Origin: an uncultured Bacilli bacterium
GTDB taxonomy: Bacteria; Bacillota_I; Bacilli_A; RF39; UBA660
NCBI GenBank assembly: GCA_934098395.1
Contig: CAKOOM010000001.1
Location: 124,001 to 188,000, forward strand
DNA length: 64,000 nt
Reading direction: 5' to 3'
Shown here one piece after another: positions 45,396 to 55,088 of this stretch (the first letter of the stretch is position 1; every line of letters begins with the position of its first letter). The notes beneath the pieces were generated by a model. That model was not told where the DNA came from. It did not search any database and worked only from the letters and a program-made list of their open reading frames with translations. Position numbers and translations under genes: made by a program.

Positions 45396-47100
45396 ATTAA
45401 TTAATAATTTATTAGATAAGTTGCCTATTAAATATAAGGAGCCGTGGCATAAATATTATAATGGTAAAATGAGATTAGAATATCCGGATGAAACAATATA
45501 TGGCCTTATTAGTAAAACCGCTGATAAATATCCATATATTAATGCATATGAATACTACGGTAAGAAAGTTACTTATAAAGAATTTATAATGAAGATAAAG
45601 AAAACAGCTAGTGCTTTGTTAGAACTAGGTATTAAAGAAGGAGATAGGGTAACGATATGTATGCCAAATACTCCGGTAGCTATTATTACTTTTTATGCTA
45701 TTAATATGATTGGAGCTACTACTAGTATGATTCATCCGATGTCTTCAAAGAATGAAATAGAATTTTATTTGAATGAATCTAAAAGTAAATATGTACTTAC
45801 AATAGATTTGGTATATGATAAAATTATGAGTATCATAGATAATACTTCAGTTGTTAAAATTATTGTTAGTAGTATATCTGATGATATGGGTAATTTTAAA
45901 AGTGCAATGTATTGGTTTTTCTCTGGTAGAAAAAATAAAATTGAAAAGAATGATAAGGCTATATTTTATAAAAAATTATTGAAGATGGGTGTTTATTATA
46001 AGGATTTTCAACCAGTTAGTAGAAAAAGTAGTGATGAGGCAGTTATTTTATATAGTGGTGGTACTACAGGAAGTCCTAAGGGAATTGTTCTTAGTAATAT
46101 GAACTTTAATGCTTTAGCAATTCAATGTAGTATGTGTGATTTAGCTAAGGCAGGAGATTCGATATTGGCGGTATTACCTATATTTCATGGGTTTGGATTA
46201 GGAGTTTCTATACATACGCCATTATATATAGGAATGAAAGTTATCTTTGTACCAGATTTTAGTCCGCGTAAGTTTGGGGGATTAATAAAAAAATATAATC
46301 CTAATTTGATTACAGGAGTTCCTACTTTGTATGAGGCATTGCTTAAAACTAAGTTAGGTAATAGAAGTTTAGCACATTTGAAGTGTGTTGTTTGTGGTGG
46401 AGATGCATTAACTCCAGAATTTAAAAAACAGATCGATACATACTTACGACAACATGGATCTAGAGCACAAATTAGGAGTGGATATGGACTTACAGAATGT
46501 ACGGGTGCTTGTTGTCTTAATCCTAAGGGTGAATATCGTGATAATAGTATAGGTATTCCAATGCCAGATATGGATTTTAAAATTAAGAGATTGAATAAAC
46601 AAGAGGAAGCAAATTATAATGAACTAGGCGAGATATGTGTTAGTGGTCCTACGGTAATGAAGGGATATTTAAATGGGATAGATGAAAGTAAGGAAGTCCT
46701 TACTGTTCATGGTGGTAAAATATGGCTACATACTGGTGATATTGGATATATGGATGAAGATGGCTTTGTTTATTTTAAGCAGAGATTAAAGAGATTAATT
46801 GTATCTAGTGGATATAATATATATCCAGATCACGTTGAGAGAATTATTAAGCAAATGGATGAAGTAGAGAGTTGCGTTGTAATTGGAGTTCCTCATCCGT
46901 ATAAAAAACAGGTAGCTAAAGCGTATATTGTTTTAAAAGATAGTGTAAAGGTGAATGCAGTACTTAAGAAAAAAATTAAGAAATACTGCGAAGAAAATTT
47001 GGTTAAATATTCATGGCCTTATGAATATGAGTATCGTGATTCATTACCTAAGACATTAGTAGGAAAAATAGCATATAAGGAGTTGGAGAATGGAAAATAA
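45358..47100 (+). CDS. Acyl-CoA synthetase / AMP-binding ligase
   Basis: An ANL-superfamily enzyme of 580 residues that activates a carboxylic acid to acyl-AMP and then acyl-CoA. Motifs: VILYSGGTTGSPKGIVLSN (P-loop), GYGLTECTGACCLNP, WLHTGDIGYMDEDGFVYF, RLKRLIVSSGYNIYPDHVE and the terminal Lys region KTLVGKIAYKEL. The start is ambiguous: TTGGAGG (45348-45354) supports ATG 45358 or GTG 45364. It overlaps the acyltransferase-fold gene by 38 bp and folD by 11 bp, so the block is one operon. Substrate unknown; a fatty acid is the default expectation. Confidence 0.88.
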   Translation: MQVLRSLLIRTNKLINNLLDKLPIKYKEPWHKYYNGKMRLEYPDETIYGLISKTADKYPYINAYEYYGKKVTYKEFIMKIKKTASALLELGIKEGDRVTICMPNTPVAIITFYAINMIGATTSMIHPMSSKNEIEFYLNESKSKYVLTIDLVYDKIMSIIDNTSVVKIIVSSISDDMGNFKSAMYWFFSGRKNKIEKNDKAIFYKKLLKMGVYYKDFQPVSRKSSDEAVILYSGGTTGSPKGIVLSNMNFNALAIQCSMCDLAKAGDSILAVLPIFHGFGLGVSIHTPLYIGMKVIFVPDFSPRKFGGLIKKYNPNLITGVPTLYEALLKTKLGNRSLAHLKCVVCGGDALTPEFKKQIDTYLRQHGSRAQIRSGYGLTECTGACCLNPKGEYRDNSIGIPMPDMDFKIKRLNKQEEANYNELGEICVSGPTVMKGYLNGIDESKEVLTVHGGKIWLHTGDIGYMDEDGFVYFKQRLKRLIVSSGYNIYPDHVERIIKQMDEVESCVVIGVPHPYKKQVAKAYIVLKDSVKVNAVLKKKIKKYCEENLVKYSWPYEYEYRDSLPKTLVGKIAYKELENGK

Positions 47101-47938
47101 TTATACGATAATAGATGGAAAGAGTATAAAAAAAGATATTTTAGAGGAATTAAAAGAAGAAGTTTCTAAAATGAATGAGAAACCTAGTTTTGTAGTAATT
47201 CAAGTAGGTGATAATGAGGCAAGTAATGTTTACATTAAGCAAAAAAGAAAAATGGCTGAGTATGTAGGATATATTTATGAACATAAGAGATATGACGAAA
47301 GTGTTACAATGGATGAATTACTTAGCGATATTGATAAATTAAATAAGGATCCTAAAATTAATGGTATTTTGGTACAAATGCCTCTTCCAGAACATCTTGA
47401 TACAAATGTAATTCAAAATGCGGTAATATCTAGTAAAGATATAGATGGTCTTAGTGATATGAATGCTGGACGTTTATTTCATGGTAAAGAAGCATTGTAT
47501 TCTTGTACACCATATGGAGTTATGGAATTATTAAAGCGATATAATATTCAAGTTACTGGAAAACATGCAGTTGTTGTTGGTAGAAGTAATTTGGTTGGCA
47601 AACCAATGTGTATGATGCTTATTAATGCAGGAGCGACAGTTACAGTGTGTCATTCGAAGACAGTTGATTTAGCTAAGTATACACGTGAGGCGGATATTTT
47701 GATAAGCTGTGTTGGGAAGGCAAATTTTATAACTGAAGATATGGTTAAATCTGATAGCGTTGTAATAGATGTTGGAATAACAAGAAGTGAAAATGGTCTT
47801 TGTGGAGATGTTGATTTTCAAAATGTAGCAAATAAAACTAAATATATTACTCCGGTACCTGGTGGTGTTGGCCCAATGACTGTTGGAATGCTTGGAATGA
47901 ATGTACTTTTAGCATATAAAATACAGAAGGGAGAATAG
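47090..47938 (+). CDS. folD: Methylene-THF dehydrogenase/cyclohydrolase FolD
   Basis: A bifunctional one-carbon enzyme of 282 residues. VGDNEASNVYIKQKRKMAEY contains the catalytic Lys and the conserved Tyr, then GILVQMPLPEHL, SSKDIDGLSDMNAGRL, the NADP site VVGRSNLVGKPM and the C-terminal PVPGGVGPMTVGML. All signature blocks are present. It overlaps the end of the acyl-CoA ligase gene by 11 bp. Confidence 0.96.
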   Translation: MENNYTIIDGKSIKKDILEELKEEVSKMNEKPSFVVIQVGDNEASNVYIKQKRKMAEYVGYIYEHKRYDESVTMDELLSDIDKLNKDPKINGILVQMPLPEHLDTNVIQNAVISSKDIDGLSDMNAGRLFHGKEALYSCTPYGVMELLKRYNIQVTGKHAVVVGRSNLVGKPMCMMLINAGATVTVCHSKTVDLAKYTREADILISCVGKANFITEDMVKSDSVVIDVGITRSENGLCGDVDFQNVANKTKYITPVPGGVGPMTVGMLGMNVLLAYKIQKGE

Positions 47939-47940
47939 AC

Positions 47941-48633
47941 ATGTATAAAATATGTTATTTATTTTTGCTATATTTAATGTATGCTTTTTTAGGATGGATA
48001 GTCGAAGTAGTTAATTCATATATTAATCATAAAAGATTTGTTAATAGGGGATTTATGATTGGCCCTTATTGTCCAATATATGGAACTGGGGTATTGCTAA
48101 TTATATTTTTACTTAAAGACTATACGGGTAATTTCTTAGTATTGTTTGTACTGGCGATGGTTATATGTATGACACTAGAATATTTTACTAGCCTACTGAT
48201 GGAAGAATTGTTTAATGCTAGATGGTGGGATTATAGTAATAGAAAATATAATATAAATGGACGTGTTTGTTTAGAAACTGCTATTCCATTTGGATTATGT
48301 GGATTACTTATTATGTATGTAATAAATCCAATGTTTACAGGGATACTTGACATGGGTAGTGAAAAAATTATTACAATACTTGGAATATGTTTAATGATAG
48401 TATTTTTAACAGATTTAGTTATATCGTTCTTAATAGTTTTAAAGTGTAGAAAAGCAGGAATAGAAAATTATAAAGATGATACAGAGGAAATGAATAAGAA
48501 AGTTAGAGAATATTTGATTGGACATTCAATTTTGACTAAGAGATTTGCGGAGTCATTTCCTAATGCAAGACTTAGGGTTGAAAGATTTAAAAAATTACAT
48601 GATGAAAGAATTAGAAAAGAGAAGAGCAAATAA
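47941..48633 (+). CDS. Putative ABC transporter permease family (PF06541-type) membrane protein
   Basis: A 230-residue protein with about five membrane helices. The conserved N-terminal YAFLGWIVEVVNSYINHKRFVNRGFMIGPYCPIYGTGVLL and the NARWWDYSNRKYNINGRVCLE loop are typical of the family often annotated as putative ABC transporter permease (CmpB-like). No ATPase partner lies next to it and its function is unknown. It starts 2 nt after folD and ends in a basic cytoplasmic tail. Confidence 0.78.
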   Translation: MYKICYLFLLYLMYAFLGWIVEVVNSYINHKRFVNRGFMIGPYCPIYGTGVLLIIFLLKDYTGNFLVLFVLAMVICMTLEYFTSLLMEELFNARWWDYSNRKYNINGRVCLETAIPFGLCGLLIMYVINPMFTGILDMGSEKIITILGICLMIVFLTDLVISFLIVLKCRKAGIENYKDDTEEMNKKVREYLIGHSILTKRFAESFPNARLRVERFKKLHDERIRKEKSK

Positions 48634-48833
48634 ACTTCTTTTTTTGTTTGACAATTAAGTTAATTACTATAAAGATGAGCTATTATTAGAAAAATGGCAA
48701 CAAATGATTAGAAAAACTATTGATTAAATTAGAAAAATATGTTATTTTTGATTAGACGTCGTGTTTAGTATTTGATAGTAACGTTTTTTTGAGGAAAAGC
48801 GTTTTTTTCCGTTGTATTTTGTGGAGGTGTATT

Positions 48834-50855
48834 TTGGAATTATCAAAGGAAGAATTTAAACTTGAGGAGAAGAGACTTTTTGATACGGTTAAAATTATTA
48901 GAGATAAGATTTCCGTATTGGGACAAGAATTGTATGACAGGGATGATAAGGTATTAGAATTTAAAAAATTCATGTGGGATAATAGGTCAGATATGGATCC
49001 TACAGAAATGAAGACGATGATGTCTTCGAATGACTTAGAAATAAGTATGATGATGAAGAAGGGGGAATATTTACAAAAATTATTTAAGATTCAAAATAAT
49101 CCTTATTTTGGTTCAATTATATTTAGAGCTAATGATAGAAATGTAGATGATACAGTATATATAGGGATAACACATGTTGAGGATGATAATAACAATTATT
49201 ATGTACATGACTGGAGAAGTCCAATATGTAATTTATTTTATGATTATGAAGTAGGTCCAGCTAAGTATAAGGCTCCAATGGGGGAAATAGAAGGTAATGT
49301 TAAGAGAAAGAGACAATATACGATAAAGGATGCTAAATTGGTACATATTTTTGATAATAATATTAATATAGATGATGAATTACTTCAAGAAGTTCTTGCT
49401 AGTGAATCATCAGATAAGATGAAAAATATTGTTAATACGATTCAGGCAGAACAAAATAAAGTTATTAGAAATACTGATGATAGAAATTTGATAGTACAAG
49501 GAATAGCTGGTTCTGGTAAAACATCTGTTGCTCTTCATCGAATAGCTTTTCTTTTGTATAAGATTGATAACTTAAAATCTAATAATGTATTAATATTTTC
49601 TCCGAATAAAATATTTTCAATATATATATCAAATGTTTTACCAGAACTTGGTGAAGATAATACGATGCAGACAACGATTAATGATTTTTTAGATATGGAA
49701 ATTAAAGAGTATAATCATGTTGAGACATTTACTTCTTTTATAGAAAGAAGTTATAGTAATAGGGAAGATTTTATGTTTATTAAATATAAACAAAGTGATC
49801 AAATATATGATGATATTGATGAGTATATAGATAATATGTGTGATAAGGCAAGGTTTTTGGATGATTTATTTACGAGGGATTATGATTATACGAAAGATGA
49901 ACTTAATTATATGTTAAATGTTAGATATAATAAATTTCCTTTAGGAGAAAGAATTAATTTTATGGCAGAGAAAATTAGTGATCTTAATTGTAAAGGAAAT
50001 AAATCTAAAACTAAGGCAATAATTAAACAGTTATATGAAAGAGTTAATATAGATAATAGTTTAGTTAAGATATATATTGATTTTTTTAAGAGTAAATATA
50101 GTAAATTTAATAGAGATATAACTGATAGTATGAGTGATAAGTCTATGATTAATTATGATGATGCTTGTTTGTATGTATATATGAAATGTAAGATATATGG
50201 ATATAATTATAATACTTATATTAAACAAATAGTAATAGATGAAGCTCAAGATTATTCGATGGGGCAACTTAAACTTATTAAGAAAATATTTAAGAATGCT
50301 GATTATACGATATTGGGAGATGTTAATCAGACAATTAATCCATACTACAAGTATAATAGTTTAGAAGATTTACTTAAAATATTTGATGATGGTAGGTATA
50401 TTGAATTAAATAAAACATATAGATCTACTGAAGAGATTATAGAGTATAGTAATTTAGTACTTGGTTTAAATCATGTTACTGCTATTAGAAGAAATGAAAG
50501 TAGACCAGTTATTAAGAAGAATGAAAATAATTTATATGAAGATATGGTTTTGGATATAGAAGAGTGTGTTAAAAATGGAAAATCACTGGCTATAATTACG
50601 AAGAATGAGCAAGAATGTGATAAGATATATAAAATGTTTCGTGATAAAGGATTATCTAAGATAGATAATAGTTCTAAGGTATTTAATAGAGATAAGGTTG
50701 TAGTACCAGTATATATGGCTAAGGGATTAGAATTTGATAATGTTATTATTTATACGGATAAGTTTAATAAATATACGAATGAAGAGAAATATTTATATTA
50801 TGTAGCTATTACTAGGGCACAACATAGATTAATAGTTTATAATCAAGAAAAGTAA
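48834..50855 (+). CDS. helD: RNA-polymerase-recycling helicase HelD
   Basis: A superfamily-1 helicase-like ATPase of 673 residues that removes stalled RNA polymerase from DNA in Bacillus. The N-terminal ~70 residues form a charged coiled coil, as in HelD. Motifs: NLIVQGIAGSGKTSVALHRI (Walker A), QIVIDEAQDYSMGQL (II), DVNQTINP (III), ELNKTYRST (IV), MAKGLEFDNVIIY (V) and YVAITRAQHRL (VI). The start is TTG 48834, 6 nt after TGGAGG; open sequence further upstream lacks a ribosome site. Confidence 0.9.
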   Translation: MELSKEEFKLEEKRLFDTVKIIRDKISVLGQELYDRDDKVLEFKKFMWDNRSDMDPTEMKTMMSSNDLEISMMMKKGEYLQKLFKIQNNPYFGSIIFRANDRNVDDTVYIGITHVEDDNNNYYVHDWRSPICNLFYDYEVGPAKYKAPMGEIEGNVKRKRQYTIKDAKLVHIFDNNINIDDELLQEVLASESSDKMKNIVNTIQAEQNKVIRNTDDRNLIVQGIAGSGKTSVALHRIAFLLYKIDNLKSNNVLIFSPNKIFSIYISNVLPELGEDNTMQTTINDFLDMEIKEYNHVETFTSFIERSYSNREDFMFIKYKQSDQIYDDIDEYIDNMCDKARFLDDLFTRDYDYTKDELNYMLNVRYNKFPLGERINFMAEKISDLNCKGNKSKTKAIIKQLYERVNIDNSLVKIYIDFFKSKYSKFNRDITDSMSDKSMINYDDACLYVYMKCKIYGYNYNTYIKQIVIDEAQDYSMGQLKLIKKIFKNADYTILGDVNQTINPYYKYNSLEDLLKIFDDGRYIELNKTYRSTEEIIEYSNLVLGLNHVTAIRRNESRPVIKKNENNLYEDMVLDIEECVKNGKSLAIITKNEQECDKIYKMFRDKGLSKIDNSSKVFNRDKVVVPVYMAKGLEFDNVIIYTDKFNKYTNEEKYLYYVAITRAQHRLIVYNQEK

Positions 50856-50856
50856 T

Positions 50857-50885
50857 TTGACAAGGATAAAAAATGGTGTTATAAT
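50857..50885 (+). promoter_or_regulatory. Consensus promoter of the glyS T-box transcript
   Basis: Perfect -35 TTGACA (50857-50862), 17-nt spacer, perfect -10 TATAAT (50880-50885). The -35 begins 2 bp after the helD stop. Confidence 0.9.
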
Positions 50886-50891
50886 TTGTTT

Positions 50892-51024
50892 AATTTATAT
50901 TTATTAATGCAATGACGGGGTTGGAAACCTATCAGCAATATTTTTAGAGAGATTCTTTGGAATAAGCAAAGTGGAACCGCGGTTTAACAATCGTCTTTGC
51001 ATGATACAGAGAGTCTCTTTTTTA
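50892..51024 (+). promoter_or_regulatory. Short T-box leader of the glyS operon
   Basis: The T-box core GTGGAACCGCGG (50971-50982) lies within GCAAAG/CTTTGC arms (50966-50971 with 50995-51000). A T-run near 51018-51023 ends the leader just before the ribosome site. Measured from the consensus promoter the leader is only about 130 nt, shorter than typical. Stem I cannot be drawn with confidence; a GGTT-GGA-AACC hairpin near 50915-50932 contains a possible GGA specifier that would suit tRNA-Gly(TCC). Confidence 0.75.
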
Positions 51025-51038
51025 GGGGGAGATTATAG

Positions 51039-51374
51039 ATGAATAAAATGTATAATGAGGCATTATTTTTTCATGATGTTAAAATGTTTTTGGGAGAAGA
51101 ATTTTTATTGATGGAAACTTTTTATGATTTATTAAATGGTTTTATGAATAATTATTATGATGAATACAGGGAAGAGTTTGAGATGATAAAGCCGTCTGAT
51201 GATCCAAAGGAAATGTTTAAGTGTTTAATAAGAATGGAAGATGATAGACAACTTTTAAAAGTATTAGATAAAATGGACTTTAATGATGTAATTAAAATTG
51301 GTAATTTAGCTACGGCTTTTGTAGAATATATTTATATAATATATGATAGTGAATATACTAGGATTAGGAGTTAG
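51039..51374 (+). CDS. Hypothetical acidic helical protein in the glyS operon
   Basis: A 111-residue soluble protein, rich in Met, Phe, Tyr, Asp and Glu and apparently all helical; I do not recognise it. It has a good ribosome site (AGGGGGAG before ATG 51039). It lies between the T-box leader and glyS with a 12-bp gap to glyS, so it should be induced by glycine starvation together with the synthetase. That placement is unusual and is the only clue to function. Confidence 0.65.
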   Translation: MNKMYNEALFFHDVKMFLGEEFLLMETFYDLLNGFMNNYYDEYREEFEMIKPSDDPKEMFKCLIRMEDDRQLLKVLDKMDFNDVIKIGNLATAFVEYIYIIYDSEYTRIRS

Positions 51375-51386
51375 GAGGAAATAAAA

Positions 51387-52760
51387 ATGGAAGAAATTAA
51401 GATGCAAGATATGGTAAATTATTGTAAGCAGTATGGTTTTATATTTCAGGGGAGTGAAATATATGGAGGATTAGCTAATACTTGGGATTTTGGACCAGTA
51501 GGAGTTGAACTTAAGAAAAATATTAAGAATGCTTGGATGAAAAGATTTATTCAAGAGGATGTAAACAATGTAGGGCTTGATTCAGCTATTTTAATGAATC
51601 CAAAGACATGGGAAGCTTCAGGACATATTAGTACTTTTAGTGACCCATTAATTGATTGTAAAAATTGTAAGACACGCTATAGGGCTGATAAGTTAGTGGA
51701 GGAAGATGGTTGTGAAACAGCGGGAGCAATGAATGATTCTGAATTAATTAAATATATATATGACCATAAAATAGTTTGTCCAAAATGTGGAAAGTTAGAT
51801 TATACGGATATTAGAAAGTTTAATTTAATGTTTAAAACTTTTCAAGGAGTTACTGAGGATAGTAAGAGCACAGTTTATTTAAGACCGGAGACAGCTCAAG
51901 GAATATTTGTAGATTTTCTTAATGTACAAAGAAGTATGCGTTTAAAAGTACCTTTTGGTATTGGACAAGTAGGTAAGAGTTTTAGAAATGAAATAACTCC
52001 AGGTAATTTTATATTTAGAGTTAGAGAATTTGAGCAAATGGAATTAGAATTCTTTTGTAAGCCTGGAACTGAATTAGAATGGTTTAAATACTATAAAGAG
52101 GCTTGTAAGAAATTTTTATTGGATTTAGGAATTAAAGAAGATAATTTGAGATTAAGAGATCATGATCCGGAAGAATTATGTTTCTATAGTAATGCTACAA
52201 CTGATATAGAATATAAATTTCCATTTGGATGGGGAGAGTTATGGGGAATTGCTAGTAGAACAGATTATGATTTAAAACAACATCAAGAGTTTAGTAAAGT
52301 AAGTCAAATGTATACTGATCCGGAGACTAATGAAAAGTATATTCCTTATGTAATAGAGCCTTCTTTAGGAGTAGAAAGATTATTTTTAACTATTTTATGT
52401 AATGGATACAAAAAAGAAGAACTTAAAGATGGAGATACAAGAGAAGTTATGCAACTTCATCCATATTTAGCACCATACAAATGTGTAGTATTACCATTAG
52501 TTAAAAAGTATCATAGTGAAAAAGCAATGGAAATATATAAAATGCTTAATAAAGAAGTAATGTGTAGTTATGATGATAGCGGTTCTATTGGTAAGAGATA
52601 TCGTAGGGCAGATGCAATAGGAGCTCCAGTTTGTATAACTATAGATGATAATACATTAAGTGATTCGGTAGTTACAGTAAGAGATAGAGATACTATGGAA
52701 CAAATTACTTTAAAAGTAGAAGAACTTACACAATACATGAATACTTTAGTAAAATTTTAA
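51387..52760 (+). CDS. glyS: Glycyl-tRNA synthetase, single-chain dimeric type
   Basis: A class II synthetase of 457 residues of the archaeal/eukaryal-like alpha2 kind, also found in many Firmicutes and Mollicutes. [21 protein letters not shown], a CKNCKTRYR...CPKCGK zinc-like insertion, motif 2 ([24 protein letters not shown]), motif 3 ([15 protein letters not shown]) and a C-terminal anticodon-binding domain ([11 protein letters not shown] onward) are present. AGGAGGAAAT precedes ATG 51387. A terminator follows. Confidence 0.96.
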   Translation: MEEIKMQDMVNYCKQYGFIFQGSEIYGGLANTWDFGPVGVELKKNIKNAWMKRFIQEDVNNVGLDSAILMNPKTWEASGHISTFSDPLIDCKNCKTRYRADKLVEEDGCETAGAMNDSELIKYIYDHKIVCPKCGKLDYTDIRKFNLMFKTFQGVTEDSKSTVYLRPETAQGIFVDFLNVQRSMRLKVPFGIGQVGKSFRNEITPGNFIFRVREFEQMELEFFCKPGTELEWFKYYKEACKKFLLDLGIKEDNLRLRDHDPEELCFYSNATTDIEYKFPFGWGELWGIASRTDYDLKQHQEFSKVSQMYTDPETNEKYIPYVIEPSLGVERLFLTILCNGYKKEELKDGDTREVMQLHPYLAPYKCVVLPLVKKYHSEKAMEIYKMLNKEVMCSYDDSGSIGKRYRRADAIGAPVCITIDDNTLSDSVVTVRDRDTMEQITLKVEELTQYMNTLVKF

Positions 52761-52761
52761 A

Positions 52762-52788
52762 AAAAGAATAGTAACTTATTCTTTTTTT
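52762..52788 (+). terminator. Terminator of the glyS operon
   Basis: AAAGAATA pairs with TATTCTTT around GTAACT, followed by a T-run. Confidence 0.8.
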
Positions 52789-52843
52789 CTTGTTTAATAA
52801 TAATAATTATAATATAATTATCTTAATAGAAGGGATGATATAA

Positions 52844-54436
52844 GTGAATAAGTCTGATAAAAATAGGAATTATTTAGTAGTTATATTTGAAATAATAATT
52901 ATTATTTTAGGAATAGTGGGTATTACTCTTGCTACGACAAAGTTACTTAATGATAGGACGGTTACTAATTTAAAGACTGATGAATATAATGTAGATTATC
53001 AAGGTGATAAGGATATAGTTATAGAAAAATTAGAACCTATTGATGATGAGAAGATTAATATTGATACGCATGATAATGTTATTAGATTAGAGTTTTCTTT
53101 AAAGGGAGTGTCTACGAATAAAAAAGATGATATTATATATGATATAATGTTAAGTGATATGAATATTGATTGTTCTTTATTAAATAAATATACGAAGTGG
53201 AATTTATATAAGAATGGTAAATTATTAACAACTGGTAGTTTAGATCCACAATTTGATGGTAATGTACTTAGTGATAATATGAGGCTTACTTTAAAACAGG
53301 AAGATTTGCCTAAATATAATGAAGAAAGTGATAAATATGTACTTATATTTTGGATAAGCGAGAGTTGTGATGATCTTTTAACTTGTGAAATGGTAGATCA
53401 AAGTGATATTGTTAATAGTAAGATGTCAATGAAAGTATTTATAGCATTATATACGGGAGCTAAGAAGAATTATTATAGAATTCCAAATTATGATACGTCT
53501 TGTGCTAATAAACCAGAATTATATGGTAATATGATTGGAGTTAGTTATAAAAATGGTAATTTTGTAGTAGCTAATACGGATAATAGTACTAAAGAAAATA
53601 TGTGGTATGATTATGGCAAACAAGTATGGGCTAATGCTGTAGTAGTTAGAGATAAGTCTAAATATAGGGAAATTGGTACAGTTATTAATAATAGTGATGT
53701 ACTTGGTTATTATGTGTGGATACCTAGATATAAATATAAATTATGGAATGCAACGGATGAAGTAACGGATAGTTATAATGCATATGATAATGGAATAGAT
53801 ATTACTTTTTCAACAGGAATTGATGATAATAGTAGTAATAGTTATGAAAATAATACATATATAACTCATCCAGCATTTAAGAATAATAAAGGTTTTTGGA
53901 TAAGTAAATATGAAATTAGTAAAAATGGTCAAGATTATTTGTTTTTACCTAATATGACAGCATATCAAAATGATACGATAGATAATTATAAGAACATTTT
54001 AAGTAATTTATCAAATAGTTATAAATTAGGAGATAAAGCAGAGAGTAGAATGGTTAATAATTTAGATTGGGGAGCCACGTTGTATTTATCTCATTCAAAA
54101 TATGGTGTATGTAATGGTGATGGATGTAATAGTATTTCAGTTAATGATACTTATGTAGCTGGTAATAATAAACAAGATACTGTTACGAGAAATGTCTATG
54201 GAGTATATGATATGGCCGGTGCTAGTTCGGAATATGTTCTTGGTAATAGTACAATAGGAAGTGCTACGAAGGAAGTGTTCTTAGCGAATGGTGATACGTG
54301 GAATCAAGGACATTCACTTGTTAGCAATCGAAATTATTTACTTAGAGGTGGTATAGGTAGTAGTATTTTCTATTTTGGTGAAATAGGAATAAATAGTACA
54401 CTTATATCTACGAGAGGGGTAATTGAAGCTAAATAA
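52844..54436 (+). CDS. Membrane-anchored protein with FGE/C-type-lectin-like C-terminal domain (non-DGR paralogue)
   Basis: A 530-residue protein with an N-terminal membrane helix (about residues 10-30), an extracellular beta-rich region, and a C-terminal FGE-sulfatase/C-type-lectin-like domain from about residue 290. It parallels the DGR target at 59013: YYVWIPRYKYKLW, THPAFKNNKGFWISKYE, LDWGATLYLSHSKYGV, VYGVYDMAGASSEYVLGN and LLRGG near the end match YLVWIPRYKYKIW, THPAF, WGAVAYLSHSKYGV, GVYDMSGGAWEYVMGN and FERGG. Its last 30 codons show no DNA similarity to the variable repeat. The start is GTG 52844 after AAGGGATGAT. It is likely a surface ligand-binding protein. Confidence 0.8.
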   Translation: MNKSDKNRNYLVVIFEIIIIILGIVGITLATTKLLNDRTVTNLKTDEYNVDYQGDKDIVIEKLEPIDDEKINIDTHDNVIRLEFSLKGVSTNKKDDIIYDIMLSDMNIDCSLLNKYTKWNLYKNGKLLTTGSLDPQFDGNVLSDNMRLTLKQEDLPKYNEESDKYVLIFWISESCDDLLTCEMVDQSDIVNSKMSMKVFIALYTGAKKNYYRIPNYDTSCANKPELYGNMIGVSYKNGNFVVANTDNSTKENMWYDYGKQVWANAVVVRDKSKYREIGTVINNSDVLGYYVWIPRYKYKLWNATDEVTDSYNAYDNGIDITFSTGIDDNSSNSYENNTYITHPAFKNNKGFWISKYEISKNGQDYLFLPNMTAYQNDTIDNYKNILSNLSNSYKLGDKAESRMVNNLDWGATLYLSHSKYGVCNGDGCNSISVNDTYVAGNNKQDTVTRNVYGVYDMAGASSEYVLGNSTIGSATKEVFLANGDTWNQGHSLVSNRNYLLRGGIGSSIFYFGEIGINSTLISTRGVIEAK

Positions 54437-54437
54437 T

Positions 54438-54471
54438 AAAAAAGTTATTCCAATTTTGGAATAATTTTTTT
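54438..54471. terminator. Bidirectional terminator
   Basis: AAAAAAGTTATTCC pairs with GGAATAATTTTTT around a short loop, usable on both strands. It follows the 52844 gene and faces the duplicated DUF3298 fragment. Confidence 0.85.
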
Positions 54472-54487
54472 ATAATGTTTTTAAAGT

Positions 54488-54863
54488 TTTATAACATTAA
54501 ATTTATTTCATTATAAGGAATAGTTACTTCACTATATCCGTAGTAATATGGTGCTATTTGATAGTATTCAAAATAAATATTTAAACCTTTGTTAGTTAAA
54601 GCAAAATTTTTATAATTATCAATAGTAGGACTGGTACCTTCGATTAGTTTTTGCTTATCATATTTATTTTGAAATTTAGGGTTTTCTTTTAATTTTTCTA
54701 AAGATTTAACAGATAATTCTGTTAATAAATTATTATTTATATCAATTAAATTAGAAATATTAATTATTTCATTATTAATAGTATTATAATTAATAGTATG
54801 AATAAAATGATCTGGATGAGCTCCTCCTAAGAATTGTTCGATATAAAGGACAATACTGATATA
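54488..54863. repeat. 376-bp direct repeat, copy 1
   Basis: Identical to 56601-56976 at all positions I compared except one (a GAG/GGG difference near 54819 and 56932, synonymous in the encoded protein). It contains the 3' part of the DUF3298 gene. The two copies bracket the DUF4143 ATPase gene. Confidence 0.93.
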
Positions 54864-54944
54864 AAATAATATTTGGCATATGTAGTGTAAAATAAGCTTG
54901 GTGATGTTGTTATTTATGACAGTAAAGATTATTTGAAAAAACAA
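54489..54944 (-). pseudogene. Duplicated 3' fragment of the DUF3298 gene
   Basis: The C-terminal ~124 codons are the same as in the intact gene at 56602-57291 (FLGGAHPDHFIHTINYNT to the end). Upstream of the repeat boundary (54863) the frame continues for about 27 codons of unrelated sequence that begins MFFQIIFTVINNN. The membrane anchor and N-terminal domain are lost, so this is a duplication remnant rather than a functional gene. Confidence 0.85.
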
Positions 54945-55012
54945 ATTATGAAGATCTTTTTGAAAGAAATAATAATAATATGAATATTTAGAGGCTAAGT
55001 GTATATACTATT

Positions 55013-55050
55013 ATTGAGAAAAATTGGTAAAAGTGGCAAAAATTCTCAAT
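55013..55050. repeat. 38-bp operator-like repeat, copy 1
   Basis: Begins ATTGAGAAAAATTGG and ends GGCAAAAATTCTCAAT, so its ends form an imperfect inverted repeat (ATTGAGAA/TTCTCAAT). An identical copy lies at 55089-55126. Confidence 0.9.
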
Positions 55051-55088
55051 AAACTATTGAAAATATATTTTAAAAGATTTATAATTGT

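Noticed and set aside
48660..48790. Recurrent TTAGAAAAA-type words between the PF06541-type gene and helD
   Set aside because: Three loosely spaced 9-10-bp A-rich words are expected by chance in such AT-rich DNA; spacing and flanks are irregular.
54300..54436. Possible second DGR variable repeat at the 3' end of the 52844 gene
   Set aside because: The protein layout is similar (RGG near the end), but the DNA shows no alignable stretch to the repeat pair at 60610/60941 and lacks the conserved TTGTCCGCT end.
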